A stretch of 64,000 nt of DNA from Clavelina lepadiformis (Eukaryota > Chordata > Ascidiacea > Aplousobranchia > Clavelinidae), in NCBI RefSeq assembly GCF_947623445.1, contig NC_135244.1, forward strand, positions 15,128,860 through 15,192,859. The letters are read 5' to 3'. Of the stretch, positions 39,401 through 50,329 are shown in pieces (position 1 is the stretch's first letter; each line of letters begins with the position of its first letter). The notes below the pieces were generated by a model, which did not search any database, had not been told where the DNA came from, and was given only the letters and a program-made list of their open reading frames with translations. Position numbers and translations under genes: made by a program.

Positions 39401-41637
39401 CCCATTGTACCGCAACACAGGTTTCATGCTCGTCTTCGAAGAATCTATGAACAGTCTCCAATCTTCTGTTGAATACGATATCTCAAGTATTTCAACTAAA
39501 CCCTGAACATTCTTACAATAAACCAGAGTATTTTCTTTACTAAAAAAATCTGTAATTTTTTTCACTCTTTGGCAGTACTACGCAAAACCTTTTCTAGAAG
39601 ATTCTTTTTCTTTAATCTTGAAGCTAGAAGCTGTGCAGATTCTTTTGAAATATAACTTTCTTGTGAGATCATTCAGCTGAGTTTGTGAAAACAGCTTTGG
39701 GGAGTCATTGTTTATTCCTTCCTGATAGTGCTCTCCATCACTTGCACTTCTTTCAGATTCTGATTCTGAGGAGCGTTGCATAGATGATTCGACTCAGGAA
39801 TGTCATCACAATATGGTACGGGCCTCATTGCTGCCTTTAAATTAGGGGACTTGATTTTGGATTTCTTTCTTCTGTTAAACCCCTGAATGTTCACCATACA
39901 AAAATAACAGTCATTGTGATGGTTTTTTTGCTCCCTCCATACCGTAAGGACGCCAAAGGGAAGGCTCTTGAGTTTTTTTCTGGTACCAAATACGTAGCTT
40001 TAATGCACATACGTAGCTCGTTGTGATAACAAAATTTATCGGAATAAATGATATCCTTTTGACAAAAAAGTGAGTGGTAAACTGTAAAAGCGAAAAATTA
40101 TACGGTTTCTCGACCGTAACTTTAAAACCTGATGTGACAGACCAAAAAGGATGGCATTTTTGAAATCAGCGCACCAAAATTAGCCAGAAAACGTTGGCAT
40201 CATACAAAATAAAATTTTCATCCAGACCAGTGTTATATGTTATATATACATACATACTTTTTTACTTTCATATTAGTTAGGTTTTATATTAGTTTGCTTA
40301 GGTGGTTAACGGTTAACCTTTTCTGTTAAAGGGTGAAAGTTTTCATGAAGTTAATTTGTTTTGGTGCTCGTTCTTCATATTCAAATATTGGCTTAAGCAA
40401 CTGTTTCACGTACAGGCACATTTGTACAAACTAATGACTAAAATCCTATTTTACAATTTTGTAGGCTCCAGTCATCTCGAAAATCACAGACAATGGTGTT
40501 ATTTTTAAAGATGGAACATCGGCCAACTGTGATGCTATTATGTTTTGTACTGGTTATAAGTATACCTTTCCATTTCTAAAAGATCCCATCATTAAAAGTG
40601 TTGAGAAAAATCGAGTATCACCACTGTACAAGCATCTCATTCATATCCATTATCCAAACCTTTCTTTTATTGGAATATGTCAGAGCATATGCCCGTTTCC
40701 TCAATTTCGTTGCCAGGTCAGCTAAAATTGACCATTAAACTTTCTGTTTGTATGTATACATTTATTTATGTTTGTTTAATTAGTTGATTAGTTAATTAGT
40801 TTAATTAGTTATTAGCAATTTGAGTGCACAATCACATGTTTTCCGTTCAATACTATTCGTAATCAATGTATTTTTATTAGGTTCTGTATGCTATGGGTGT
40901 ACTTGATGGCTCAGTGATTCTTCCCTCAACTGAAGAGATGCTTGTGGAGGAAGATAATGATTATCAAAAACGAGTGAAGCAGGGTCTGCCTTTCCGGTAA
41001 AAATTTTGACACTACTGTACTTTACTTTTACCAATGTTTTTGTTTTGCATAAGTCTCTGTGCTTTACATAAAGCAGTGTTTGTCAAACTTTTAATACAGT
41101 GTACTGGCGGCGCACTTTCAGTCATCTGGTCTTCCAGTAAGATACTCTCAAGTCTAAATTGACTGTTTTGGTTTAGCTGCAGCTTACAGCTTGAATACAA
41201 AGGATAACACTTGCAAAATTTTTATTGTGTTGTAAAAATGCATTCAGCTGTCACAACAGATTGAATGTTATTCTGGCCTGTAGTAAAGATCGCTTTGTCA
41301 ACAGTACTGCACGGTGTATCGGTACACGTACTACAATTTGAGTATCACTGGCGTAAAGCTTTACAACTCTGTCCGTCTTTGTATAAGAATTATAACAATA
41401 AAGATAATTTCACAAGCACAGATATTCCATTTTTGTAGTGGTCCACACATATTGGCAAATGACCAGTGGGCTTACAATGATGAACTCGCTGATCTGAGTG
41501 GTCATGAGAGGATTCCCAACTCAGTCAGGCTGTTGTACGATCTTGTTAACAAGAGAAGAACTTATAATTTACAAAATTACAAACAAGATGAGTTTGCTAT
41601 GGCAAGTAATGGTCATTATTATCGTAGTGGTGTTTGA
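36487..41637 (+). CDS. flavin-containing monooxygenase, copy A
   Basis: Eight exons: 36487-36547, 36716-36872, 37177-37315, 37582-37724, 38440-38674, 40465-40716, 40881-40996, 41439-41637; 433 aa. FMOs use FAD, NADPH and O2 to oxygenate soft nucleophiles (N, S). FAD-binding GAGAAG is at residues 16-21, the FMO signature FEGEILHSHHF at 183-193, the NADPH loop GGHASG at 208-213 (canonical GxGxxG has Gly where H210 stands) and FCTGY at 272-276 (usual form F/LATGY). The length fits short invertebrate/fungal FMOs rather than ~530-aa vertebrate ones; no C-terminal membrane anchor is seen. Intron 5 holds a ~1.5 kb DNA transposon and intron 4 a solo LTR, both absent from copy B. All frames are intact. 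AATAAA at 41955-41960 is a candidate poly(A) signal. Confidence 0.92.
37937..38232 (+). mobile_element. solo LTR-like insertion in FMO-A intron 4
   Basis: A 296 bp segment begins TGTAGCGGCC and ends CTTCGCCA (TG...CA). It is flanked by direct repeats TAGTAT (37931-37936 and 38233-38238). Copy B has one TAGTAT at the equivalent place and no insert, so the ends are set by the empty site. TG...CA termini with a short duplication and no internal genes fit a solo LTR. An AT-rich 'tatttaatatat' inside could be its promoter. Orientation is not established. Confidence 0.7.
38718..40232 (-). mobile_element. CMC/CACTA-like DNA transposon with decayed transposase
   Basis: A 1515 bp insertion in FMO-A intron 5. 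Perfect 10-bp terminal inverted repeats CACTGGTCTG ... CAGACCAGTG are flanked by TTA on both sides (3-bp target duplication). The empty site is seen in copy B near 48385. CAC-starting repeats with 3-bp duplications are typical of the CMC (CACTA-Mirage-Chapaev) group. On the minus strand, broken overlapping frames (39578-39781, 39254-39565, 38878-39264) encode pieces such as 'WRLFIDSSK' and 'VFLPPLHIKLGCMKNF'. I associate these with transposon proteins repeated in invertebrate genomes, but cannot name the family. Frame breaks make it non-autonomous. Confidence 0.75.
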
Positions 41638-44427
41638 AACGTCTACTTGCAAGCTTCTTCTATATGTTCATTTTATTTTTGCTGTTGTGCATTGAGTCTT
41701 TTTTCAAGTTTTAGTGCCAACAATTTAAATCGATATAATTATTTTTTTTATCCTTTATTTCATACTTCTTTTCAAGACCCCTCTGATGTGCTTGTATAGT
41801 GGATGTGCACTCTGCAATATTATATGATGAATTTAGGTCCATAAATTTTTTATACTAATTTTTATTTACAAGTGTTGCCAGTGAAATACTATTTTTAGGG
41901 TGTTGCAGTTAAAATTATTTTACCATTTGCAAGTCACAAAATTTTGTTGTAGATAATAAAATTTGGCAAAGTTTGTTTTAAATTTACCAGACAGTTATTT
42001 AATGTTATTTAAAAGTGTAAAAAAGGCCAAAATGATTGTCTTTATAAATTCCTGATAGAGATAAGTCATATGTTTAATTGTTTATTGGTTAGGTAATGTT
42101 GTTGTTACACTGAAATGCATAACTTTTTATTTTAAAGTGGGTGATCTACAAAGTACTAGTTTACACTTTCAATTTATCCTCATATTAACCTTTTGAATGT
42201 CAACAATTTTGTAATCTATCCTAATTTTTGCCGTATGTTTACTGCTTTTGATCACGCTCTTTGATTTTATTGTTATATTGTCGTACTAAATTAAATAGAA
42301 TCCTTCAGAATTGGCTTGTGCTTGAATGAAGATATAGATAGCTAATTGAATTTCATCCAAAGTGTTCTCGGTAATTGCTTCTGTGATATCCACATATCAA
42401 GTGATACAATCTTATCAAATTCTTAAAAAGGCATTTGGTTTATTGGGATTACCAGTATTCAATTGTTGAGGATAATCGCTAAAATTGACCTAGATTGTAT
42501 ATTCTGAAGGTAATGATTTCGATCAACCACACCTAATTCTAATTAAAATGGCAGTATAAGAAGATAACTAGAAGCAATAACATTGAGATGAAGGTTAAAC
42601 AATAGAGCCGAGCTTGTTTTTCTGGTGCTGCATATATATATATTGTGATTTTAACTTCTAAATTTTGCGAGGGTCAGTTGGAAAACTGCATCAGGCCGAA
42701 TTGGAAGGCTTTGTGGAGGGAAAACAGAGAAGAAAAAGGTGATGACATAAAAAAGAATAAACATAGATTAACAAAACAAAAAACTGGCAAAGATCGAGAC
42801 TTTTAAAGAGGATCGGGGCAACCCCAGAATCGGATAAAGATTTCAAGAAGATTCTAACTTGATATTACTGTGCAATTAATAAAATTTGCAGTTTTTCGAA
42901 TAAAGATGATATAGAGATTGAGATTCGATTGGTAGTGACAGTGGGTTTCCTTGAACTGCTTAACATAAGCAACTTTGTTCATTTTTATATATTCTGTGTT
43001 ATGCAATCAAATTAAATGAATACATGGACTGAATGTGTATGGATAGTTTTGGATACTGACTTACTTTATACCGGCAGATGTGTGGTAGAAGAGTGCACAA
43101 TATGTACTAATTTCATGTATTATTAAAGTAACAATTGGTTGTATAAATCAGGGGTGGGCAAACTTTTTGTACTGAGGGCCACATTTGAAAAAATGTTGCA
43201 GCCGGCGGGCCGCACATTCTCATTACAAAGTAGGAAAATTTACCCGGTGTGTAAATAAACGCATATTCATATTAAACACAATTTTTGTATTCCACACTCA
43301 GTTACGTTTAAATCTATGCAATCATCATCACAAAATTTAATGAGACTTGTGCAACTGTTCACAGTTTTACGGTTACGGTAGGCCTACGGTAGCCGCTACC
43401 GTAATTGCATTTTATGATCAAACAATTGAATCAAGCAATGCGTGAGAAGTGTATGTTGCAATACATGCGCGACTGACGTGTGTGTGTTTACGCACTGAAG
43501 GTGAAGAGAAAAACACATTCGTAAAGGGAATAATATTTTGTCAGGTAACCTGTTTAATTGAAACAATAAGTGATGAGTAGGAGTTTCTGCAAGTGCCGGC
43601 GGGCCGCATGCGGCCCGCGGGCCGTAGTTTGCCCACCCCTGGTGTAAATCATCTAACCACTCGGCTGTTGGTTACTACTTACAAACATAAAGCAGTGTTT
43701 CTGGTTGGCAATACTTTCAATACTAGTAGTGTTAAGTTGAATGTGTTGTTTTTTTACTTTGTTTTATTCTGCATGAACATTACCGCATTACGTCATTAGG
43801 TGGAATTCCTTCTTGGCATGTAACGCACGTTATTTTTAAAAATGCAATGGAATATTCCCATTTTTTACATGAGTGCGTTAAAAACATGACGTAACAGCAG
43901 CACATTAGTTAATAAAACACATGACACAAAATGTAAAATACCAATATATTAACTTTGCAATATACGATAGTGGTCTAAAAAGTAATGCAGAAGTTAATGT
44001 GCACACATCTATTACACAACAGTAATAATGGAAATAATACTGCATGGTGGCATGATGCCATAACTAGCGCAAAGTACAGTATGACTGTACCGTAAAACAT
44101 TCTTTTTACTAGGAAGTTATACATAGTAATAAAAGTTTAAAACGTTTTCCAAACCCTGGTTAAAATATGTAGCAAGAACACTCACCGTACCTAGTTAACA
44201 TGACAAAGTAACCCAAAAACAAAAAATAAGCCAAGCGTTGTGTAACATTTCATTTCTCTCCACAAAATCCAGTATTTGAAATACAAGTTTGAGCACAAAA
44301 TTAATCGTACTTGACAAAACAAGCAAGAAAGTGACCTTGTTATAGCCATTGTGGTCGTTTTATTTGCTTATGTCCTGGTTTTCAATCACTGAATTTTTAG
44401 TTATAAACCGAGTTAATGAAGGCAGCT
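41638..44427. other. intergenic, between FMO-A stop and the WDPCP pseudogene
   Basis: Convergent 3' ends: FMO-A on plus, WDPCP fragment on minus. The sequence is closely matched by 50330-52640 in copy B except for the hAT MITE at 43149-43641. No exon recognised. Confidence 0.6.
43149..43641. mobile_element. hAT-type MITE (copy A only)
   Basis: The 493 bp element begins CAGGGGTGGGCAAACT and ends in the near-complement AGTTTGCCCACCCCTG. It is flanked by 8-bp duplications GTATAAAT (43141-43148) and GTGTAAAT (43642-43649; one mismatch). Copy B near 51850-51870 reads through with a single GTATAAAT, the empty site. The internal GGCCCGCGGGCC-type palindromes near the ends are typical of this widespread animal hAT family. 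Confidence 0.88.
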
Positions 44428-46154
44428 TCACACATAACCAAGTTTGGTAACTTTAAGGGTGCTTGAAGTTCCTTCATTGTTATCTAAATGTAAAACATGA
44501 AATAAAATTATTGCTGTTTTAGACACTGGTTGCTGAAGGTTTGGTGGTAATACTAGTGATTACAAATGAACTATACTTGAACAAAGCTGTACTTATTTTG
44601 TGGGTTTGGTGGCCATGCTAACGTACCATTTTATAGCACAATTGTATATTTGCTATCTTGCATGTCTTAAACCCTTGGGCTTTGCCACTTTTTTCCTATT
44701 CATAAATTACTTGTGAGCATACTTTGTATTGTGCTAGAAGTATAACGGTTAGCATCATAATTTTCGCTGCGCACAGTTTATGGCGAAAAATAAACAATAC
44801 AAAAATAAACTTACAAAACTTTGCGTCCTGTTTTACAGCATCTGCAAAATAGTCTTTACTCTTTTTGTCATGCAAAATTTCGTCTTCATTGAATTTGGGA
44901 AACTTGCCAGCATTTTCCAAAAAGTCTACTTATACAAAGCAGAATTAAGACAAAGAGAAACAATTCCAGAGCGATATCAAAGTTGAGATTCCAATAAAAT
45001 GATTGTATTCTAATACTAAATTAAACTATGTAACCATTGACTAACTGTTTTCTTTGGATTCAACAGAAAAAATCTCCTCAGCTTTGATTTTTGCCATCTG
45101 TGCAAGTTGCATTTCTTCAAGGTCTTTTGCAGCAAAATAGATATCCATAAAAAGGTCAGCTGAAGATATGTCCTTTGCTAAAAGAAATGCCTTTTCAAAG
45201 CGCTGAAATCTTAGCAGATGGTGGAAAAATCTTCTTGCATAGCTAAAAGGTATTTTATTACTCACAGCTGCAAAATTACAGTGAAATAAACTTTGTAGCA
45301 AATTTATAAAATAAACACTAAAGAGGTTTCAAATTTACGGTTATGTTTAAGCTGCAGAATGCACATGAACCAGATTAAACATAAAAAGTGGAATGCGTGT
45401 AATAAGAATGTACAATCCACAAAAACATCCCATATATTCATGATCCAATAAAAATTTTAGCATTTGGTTGGTACAAAAATTATGCAATCTTTACCAGCCA
45501 ACAGTTGTTTACAATAAAGATATTTACAATAAAGCAACTGTTAACCTCAAATCATAAAAATCTTAAAATTATATAACCTTCTCTTTCGTAACTAAGTGGT
45601 TTACATAAGAGATGATCCATAATGGTAAGTAATCCATGGTAGGCTGTGTCACTTTCGTAGTTCCAGTTCAGTGAGCAAAGTAAGTTCACCGTGTATGTGA
45701 CCTAAGAGTGTGCAAGTGGCAAAATTGATATACCAATATGCTATGCATAGTCCTAAACATCAGTGTAATAATAAGTATTATAGGCAGTGATGGGATTCAG
45801 CTAGTTCGAACTGGTTCTTGGAATTTTAATGATTTTGGCGAACCGGTTGTTAACAATCGTATGTATAGGTTTATATATATTTGCCCTGAGTCAATATGGC
45901 ATGCTTCTAGTGAGAGAACCGGCTGTTAAAATAGTTGAATCCCACCACTGATTATATGCGTTAGTAATAATATAAAAAAGTTACTGCAATACCTTTTTAG
46001 CTTTAATGTGCTGCTGAATGATTGAAAGTGTGTCAAGTGTTCCATGCAAGTTGAGCATTGTAAGAGGTCCTCCATTAAAAACCAGTAAAATGTTGTTAGA
46101 CGTATATTCTAAAATCTTCATTAGCCCATTGCCAGAAGTAAGATAATCTAAAAG
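44428..46154 (-). pseudogene. WDPCP: truncated WDPCP 3' fragment (duplication by-product)
   Basis: Matches the last exons of the intact WDPCP in copy B. Retained segments are 45993-46154, 45578-45701, 45046-45260, 44815-44925 and 44428-44483. The exon equivalent to 53690-53780 is deleted: only its last ~14 bases and donor remain near 45490-45509. Joining the flanking exons would shift the frame (phase 1 into phase 2). All exons upstream of 46154 are missing because the duplication breakpoint lies in the preceding intron, so there is no start codon or promoter of its own. The surviving exons have no stops, suggesting recent origin. A chimeric or antisense transcript remains possible. Confidence 0.88.
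45785..45950. mobile_element. short hAT-like MITE, copy A
   Basis: Starts CAGTGATGGGATTCA and ends TGAATCCCACCACTG, with flanking 8-mers ATTATAGG/ATTATATG (6 of 8 match). Internal 'gaaccggttgttaac' and 'gaaccggctgttaa' are inverted echoes. The same insertion is at 54114-54279, so it predates the segmental duplication. Confidence 0.75.
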
Positions 46155-46483
46155 CTATTTGAACAAAACAACAAAGAATAATTCTATATCTGTGTATGTA
46201 CGATACAAATTTGGTGTTCAAACAATCAACTTTGTCAAGATTGTTCATTGTAAATTAGCGTGGCCTGTGGTATCCAAAAAAGCAGGAGACATTACTTTTT
46301 AGAATTACATTAAAGCTTACATTTTAGCACAGGGAGACTTATGCCGAAAAAATTACGGTAGTGTTTTATGCCATGCTAGTATTCTGATATGATATGAGTA
46401 ATATTTGTTTTCAGCTTAAATTTATTAAGTAGTTATGAACAAAGTTGGTAATTAGCAAGTATAAATCTCGCAGTTGTTGGATT
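46155..46483. other. duplication junction and upstream region of FMO copy B
   Basis: Holds the A/B junction (about 46186-46190), where WDPCP intron sequence ('aattctata') runs directly into the sequence that starts the unit ('tctgtgtatgtacgatac'). Only short homology ('ta' or 'tata') is visible at the join. The FMO-B promoter must lie here or further left. Confidence 0.7.
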
Positions 46484-49400
46484 ATGAATGGTGGTTGTGC
46501 CCGTGTTCAACGAATCGCAGTGATTGGTGCTGGAGCTGCAGGTCTTTTTTAGTCCCTTATGATAAATTTTACATTGCTTTTCATAAATTATTTTAACACT
46601 TATAACTTAAATAAAACATCAAATATAAAGTAAAAACCAGTTATAACAATAATATTAATTTTATAATGTTTTTGCCATAATTTGTAACTTACAGTTTATT
46701 GTTGCAGGTCTATGTGCAGCTCGTCATCTGGTTTGTTCAAAAAAATTTAAACCAACTGTATTTGAAGGAACAGATTTTGTTGGTGGTACGTGGGTCTATA
46801 CAGATCGCACTGAAAAAGATGAGAATGGATATCCGGTGCATTCATCCATGTATAATGACTTGATGTAAGTGATTCCTTGTATAACTAAATAAAAAGTGGA
46901 AGTATACTGAAGTTACACTGATTAAAAAACAATCAATCAATGCTAACTTCCAAGTGTATTGACTAGAATATGTCTGTTAATTACGCTTATGGCTGAATGT
47001 AAAGAATTGTTGCCATTTGTTTTAATTGTTTTTTTTCTTGGTTTTCCTGCTAACTTTTCTGAATCCACTTGAAGTGAAAGATAACAACTTTGTTGAGATT
47101 GTGATTTACTGAAATTTGCTCTCAACTTAGCATGTGTACAGTTGAATATTTTGCAATTTGTTTTGCAGAACAAACCTACCAAAACAAGTGATGGCATTTC
47201 CAGAATTTCCATTTCCCGACTCATTGCCTTCTTTTCTCCATCACACCAATGTCCTTGGATATTTAGAAAATTATTCTCATCATTTTGATTTGCTTAAATA
47301 TATCAAGGTATCGATAAAAGTTTTTAATGTTTATTTTTGGTATTTCTTCTGTTGTGAAAGTAGACATATTTTTTGAGAATAAGATTTATTTATATGCTTG
47401 TACCGCTGGTAGTTTGGCGAAATAAATTTCATCACCTCTTAGTTATACAAATATGCTTTTTTTACCTTAATTAGGATTTTTTTAAATTTTACATCAGTTA
47501 CAAATGCAGAAGTTTTTATTTAACTGCGAGTTGTAGCCATATTTTTGCAACAAGTTTGTACAACTACGCAGTTTCACAATTATGTCAAAGAAATAAAAGT
47601 GATTCCGAACACTGAAAATTCTGATAATTTTCCTCGCTGGGAAGTAAAGACCTTTGACTGGAAACAGAACCAACACGAAAGTCATGTATTTGATGGTATA
47701 ATGATATGTAATGGGTAAGTGTGATATTATTGATATTCATGAGGAAATTATTACATGAGAAAATTTTACAAGTTTGTTCAGTTCTGTTTTAATGGATGTT
47801 TATGGGTTTGATTATTAACTTTTTATCATTTTGTTGGATAATACCATTTTAATTATACCATTTGTCAAACCAACTAAGTATGAACCAAAATTATTAATTA
47901 GTGGTACCTTGTGTAAGGGCATTGCAATGGTTGTGTAGTATAACACGGCATCAAACCTAAATTCCTTAATAAGAAGTCAGTCACTTTAACTGCTTCTAGA
48001 ACTAGCATAGTCGGTGTGCATCCCTTGCTTCAACAGCAGGCTTGTCTACTGTGCAATCATACTGCTGAATTTTTATTAGTAACTTGATATGATCTTATTT
48101 TTTTCAGGCATTATTCTGTTCCAAGTTTTCCGTCTATAGAAGGGATGAGCGAATTTCAAGGTGAAATTCTACATAGTCACCATTTTCGAACATCCAAGCA
48201 GTATGCAGATAAGACTGTTGTTTTGTTTGGTGGTCATGCTTCCGGCGTTGACATTGCTCTGCAACTGTGTCCTGTTGCAAAAGAAGTAGTTTTGAGTCAC
48301 AAGGGGAACTTGTTGTCTCCCTTTCCAGATAATTTACGCCAAGTATGTTTCTAGGCTTTGTAGTTTATTGATTTTATATATTATATATATACATACATAC
48401 TTATACTTTTTTACTTTCATATTACTTAGTTTTTATATTAGTTTGCTAAGATGGTTGACTTCATTTAAAACTTCCTGTTAAAACTCTTCTGTTAAAGGGT
48501 GAAAGTTTTCATGCAGTTAATTTGTTTTGGTGCTCATTCTTCATATTTAAATATTGGCTTAAGCAACTGTTTCACGTACAGGCACATTTGTACAAACTAA
48601 CCTGTCATTGTTAATGTCTGACTAACTCTATTTTCTTTATTATATACAATAACGATATAGCGATCTGACAGTAGCTAATGACTAAATTCTTATTTTACAA
48701 TTTTGTAGGCACCAGTCATCTCGAAAATCACAGACAATGGTGTTATTTTTAAAGATGGATCATCGTCCAACTGTGATGCTATTATGTTTTGTACTGGTTA
48801 TAAGTATACCTTTCCATTTCTAAAAGATCCCATCATTAAAAGTGTTGAGAAAAATCGAGTATCACCACTGTACAAGCATCTCATTCATATCCATTATCCA
48901 AACCTTTCTTTTATTGGAATATGTCACACTGTATGCCCGTTTCCTCAATTTCGTTGCCAGGTCAGCTGAAATTAACCATTAAACTTTCGTTTGTTTGTAT
49001 GTATGTATACATTTATTTATTTACGTTTTTTAATTAATTGATCACAAACATAAACAGGTGTTTTTATTGTTATTAGCAATTTGAGTGCACAATCATGTGT
49101 TTTCTGTTCAATACTATTCGTAATCAATGTATTTTTATTAGGTACTGTATGCTATGGGTGTACTTGATGGCTCTGTGATTCTTCCCTCAACTGAAGAGAT
49201 GCTTCTGGCTGAAGAAAATGATTATCAAAAACGAGTGAAGCAGGGTCTACATTTCCGGTAACAATTTTGACACTACTGTACTTTGTTTTTGGTTTGCATA
49301 AGTCTCTGTGCTTTACATAAAGCAGTGCTATTCAAGCCTTTAATACAGTGTACTGGCAGTGCAATTTCCATTATTTGGCCTACCTGTAACATACTCTGAG

Positions 49401-50329
49401 GTCTGAATTGACTGCCTTCATTTAGTTGCAGTTTACAGCTTGAATACAAAAGATAACACTTGCAAAATTTTTATTGTGTTGTAACAATGCATACAGCCGT
49501 GATAACAGATTGAAAGTTATCCTGACCTGTAGTAAAGATCGCTGTGTCAACAGTTGTAAAACGAATGGAATGATGTACAGTCGAAAAAGCTTAAGAAAGT
49601 ATATGGCTGAGAATGAAAAATTAACTGAACATTTTGTGAAAACATGCTTTGATCAATGTAAAACCTAACTTAGAACGCTTATTTTCCAACTGACTGCATA
49701 CCAAAAATCAAATGTTCTTGTACGGCATACCGGTACATTTACCACAATTTCAGTATAACTGGTGTAATGATTAATGCAACGCCCCGCGCAATCATTAATC
49801 AACGCCCCGTGTAGCTCCGCCGCATATCTCGTAATCACGTCCATGATGTTCTCAGTTCAGCCCCTCAGTTCTCTTCAGTTCTTTTCAGTTGCGTGATTGC
49901 GATTCATCATTTTAAGATTACCAGTTTCCTTTTATGGTTTGTTTAATTTTACTTGTTGTGTTTCAACCTAGTTTAGTTTTTTGTCTCTTAAAGCTGTGCA
50001 ATTAGAATACGATTATTTACAACTGTCTGTTCAGTTCAACTGGCATATAACTTTACAACTCTTTTTGTCTTTGTATTAGAATAATAACAATAAAGATAAT
50101 TTCACAAACACAGATATTCCATTTTTGTAGTGGTCCACACAGGTTGGCAAATGACCAGTGGGCTTACAATGATGAACTCGCTGATCTGAGTGGTCATGAG
50201 AGGATTCCTGACTCAGTCAGGCTGTTGTACAACCTTGTTCACGAAAGAAAAGCTTATAACTTGCAAACTTACAAACAAGATGAGTTTGCTATGGCAAGTA
50301 ATGGTCATTATTATCGTAGTGGTGTTTGA
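46484..50329 (+). CDS. flavin-containing monooxygenase, copy B
   Basis: Eight exons: 46484-46541, 46708-46864, 47169-47307, 47572-47714, 48108-48342, 48709-48960, 49142-49257, 50131-50329; 432 aa, same intron positions and phases as copy A. All motifs are kept (GAGAAG, FQGEILHSHHF, GGHASG, FCTGY). It is one glycine shorter near the N-terminus. Amino-acid changes from copy A are about 16-20 and mostly fall in exons 5-8 (for example E/Q in the FMO signature, I/V after the NADPH loop, QSI/HTV, NKRR/HERK). All frames are open, so both copies look functional. Intron 7 is enlarged by a solo LTR and another insert. AATAAA at 50654-50659 is a candidate poly(A) signal. Confidence 0.92.
48601..48674. 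mobile_element. 74-bp insertion in FMO-B intron 5
   Basis: Absent from copy A. Flanked by CTAA on both sides, with short inverted ends CTGTCA...TGACAG. Could be a tiny MITE; the class is unknown. Confidence 0.4.
49763..50038 (+). mobile_element. solo LTR-like insertion in FMO-B intron 7
   Basis: A 276 bp segment begins TGTAATGATT and ends TGTTCAGTTCA (TG...CA), with 5-bp direct repeats ACTGG at 49758-49762 and 50039-50043. Copy A has a single ACTGG and no insert. These are the textbook traits of a solo LTR. Its sequence differs from the LTR-like insert of copy A, so at least two LTR families are represented. Confidence 0.72.

Larger units (their letters stand above)
34877..46187 (+). repeat. 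tandem segmental duplication, copy A (~11.3 kb)
   Basis: Copy A spans FMO copy A and a truncated WDPCP 3' end. Its left edge ('tatctgtgta' then 'tgtacgatac') is matched at the start of copy B near 46187. Its right edge ('aagctatttgaac' to 'aattctata') is matched at the end of copy B near 54517. Exons, introns and 3' flanks align closely apart from discrete insertions. Confidence 0.9.

Noticed and set aside
38963-39506. Plus-strand open frames of 107 and 79 aa inside the DNA transposon
   Set aside because: Antisense shadows of the decayed minus-strand transposase pieces.
45738-45929. 63-aa open frame
   Set aside because: Lies across the short hAT-like MITE and has no domain.
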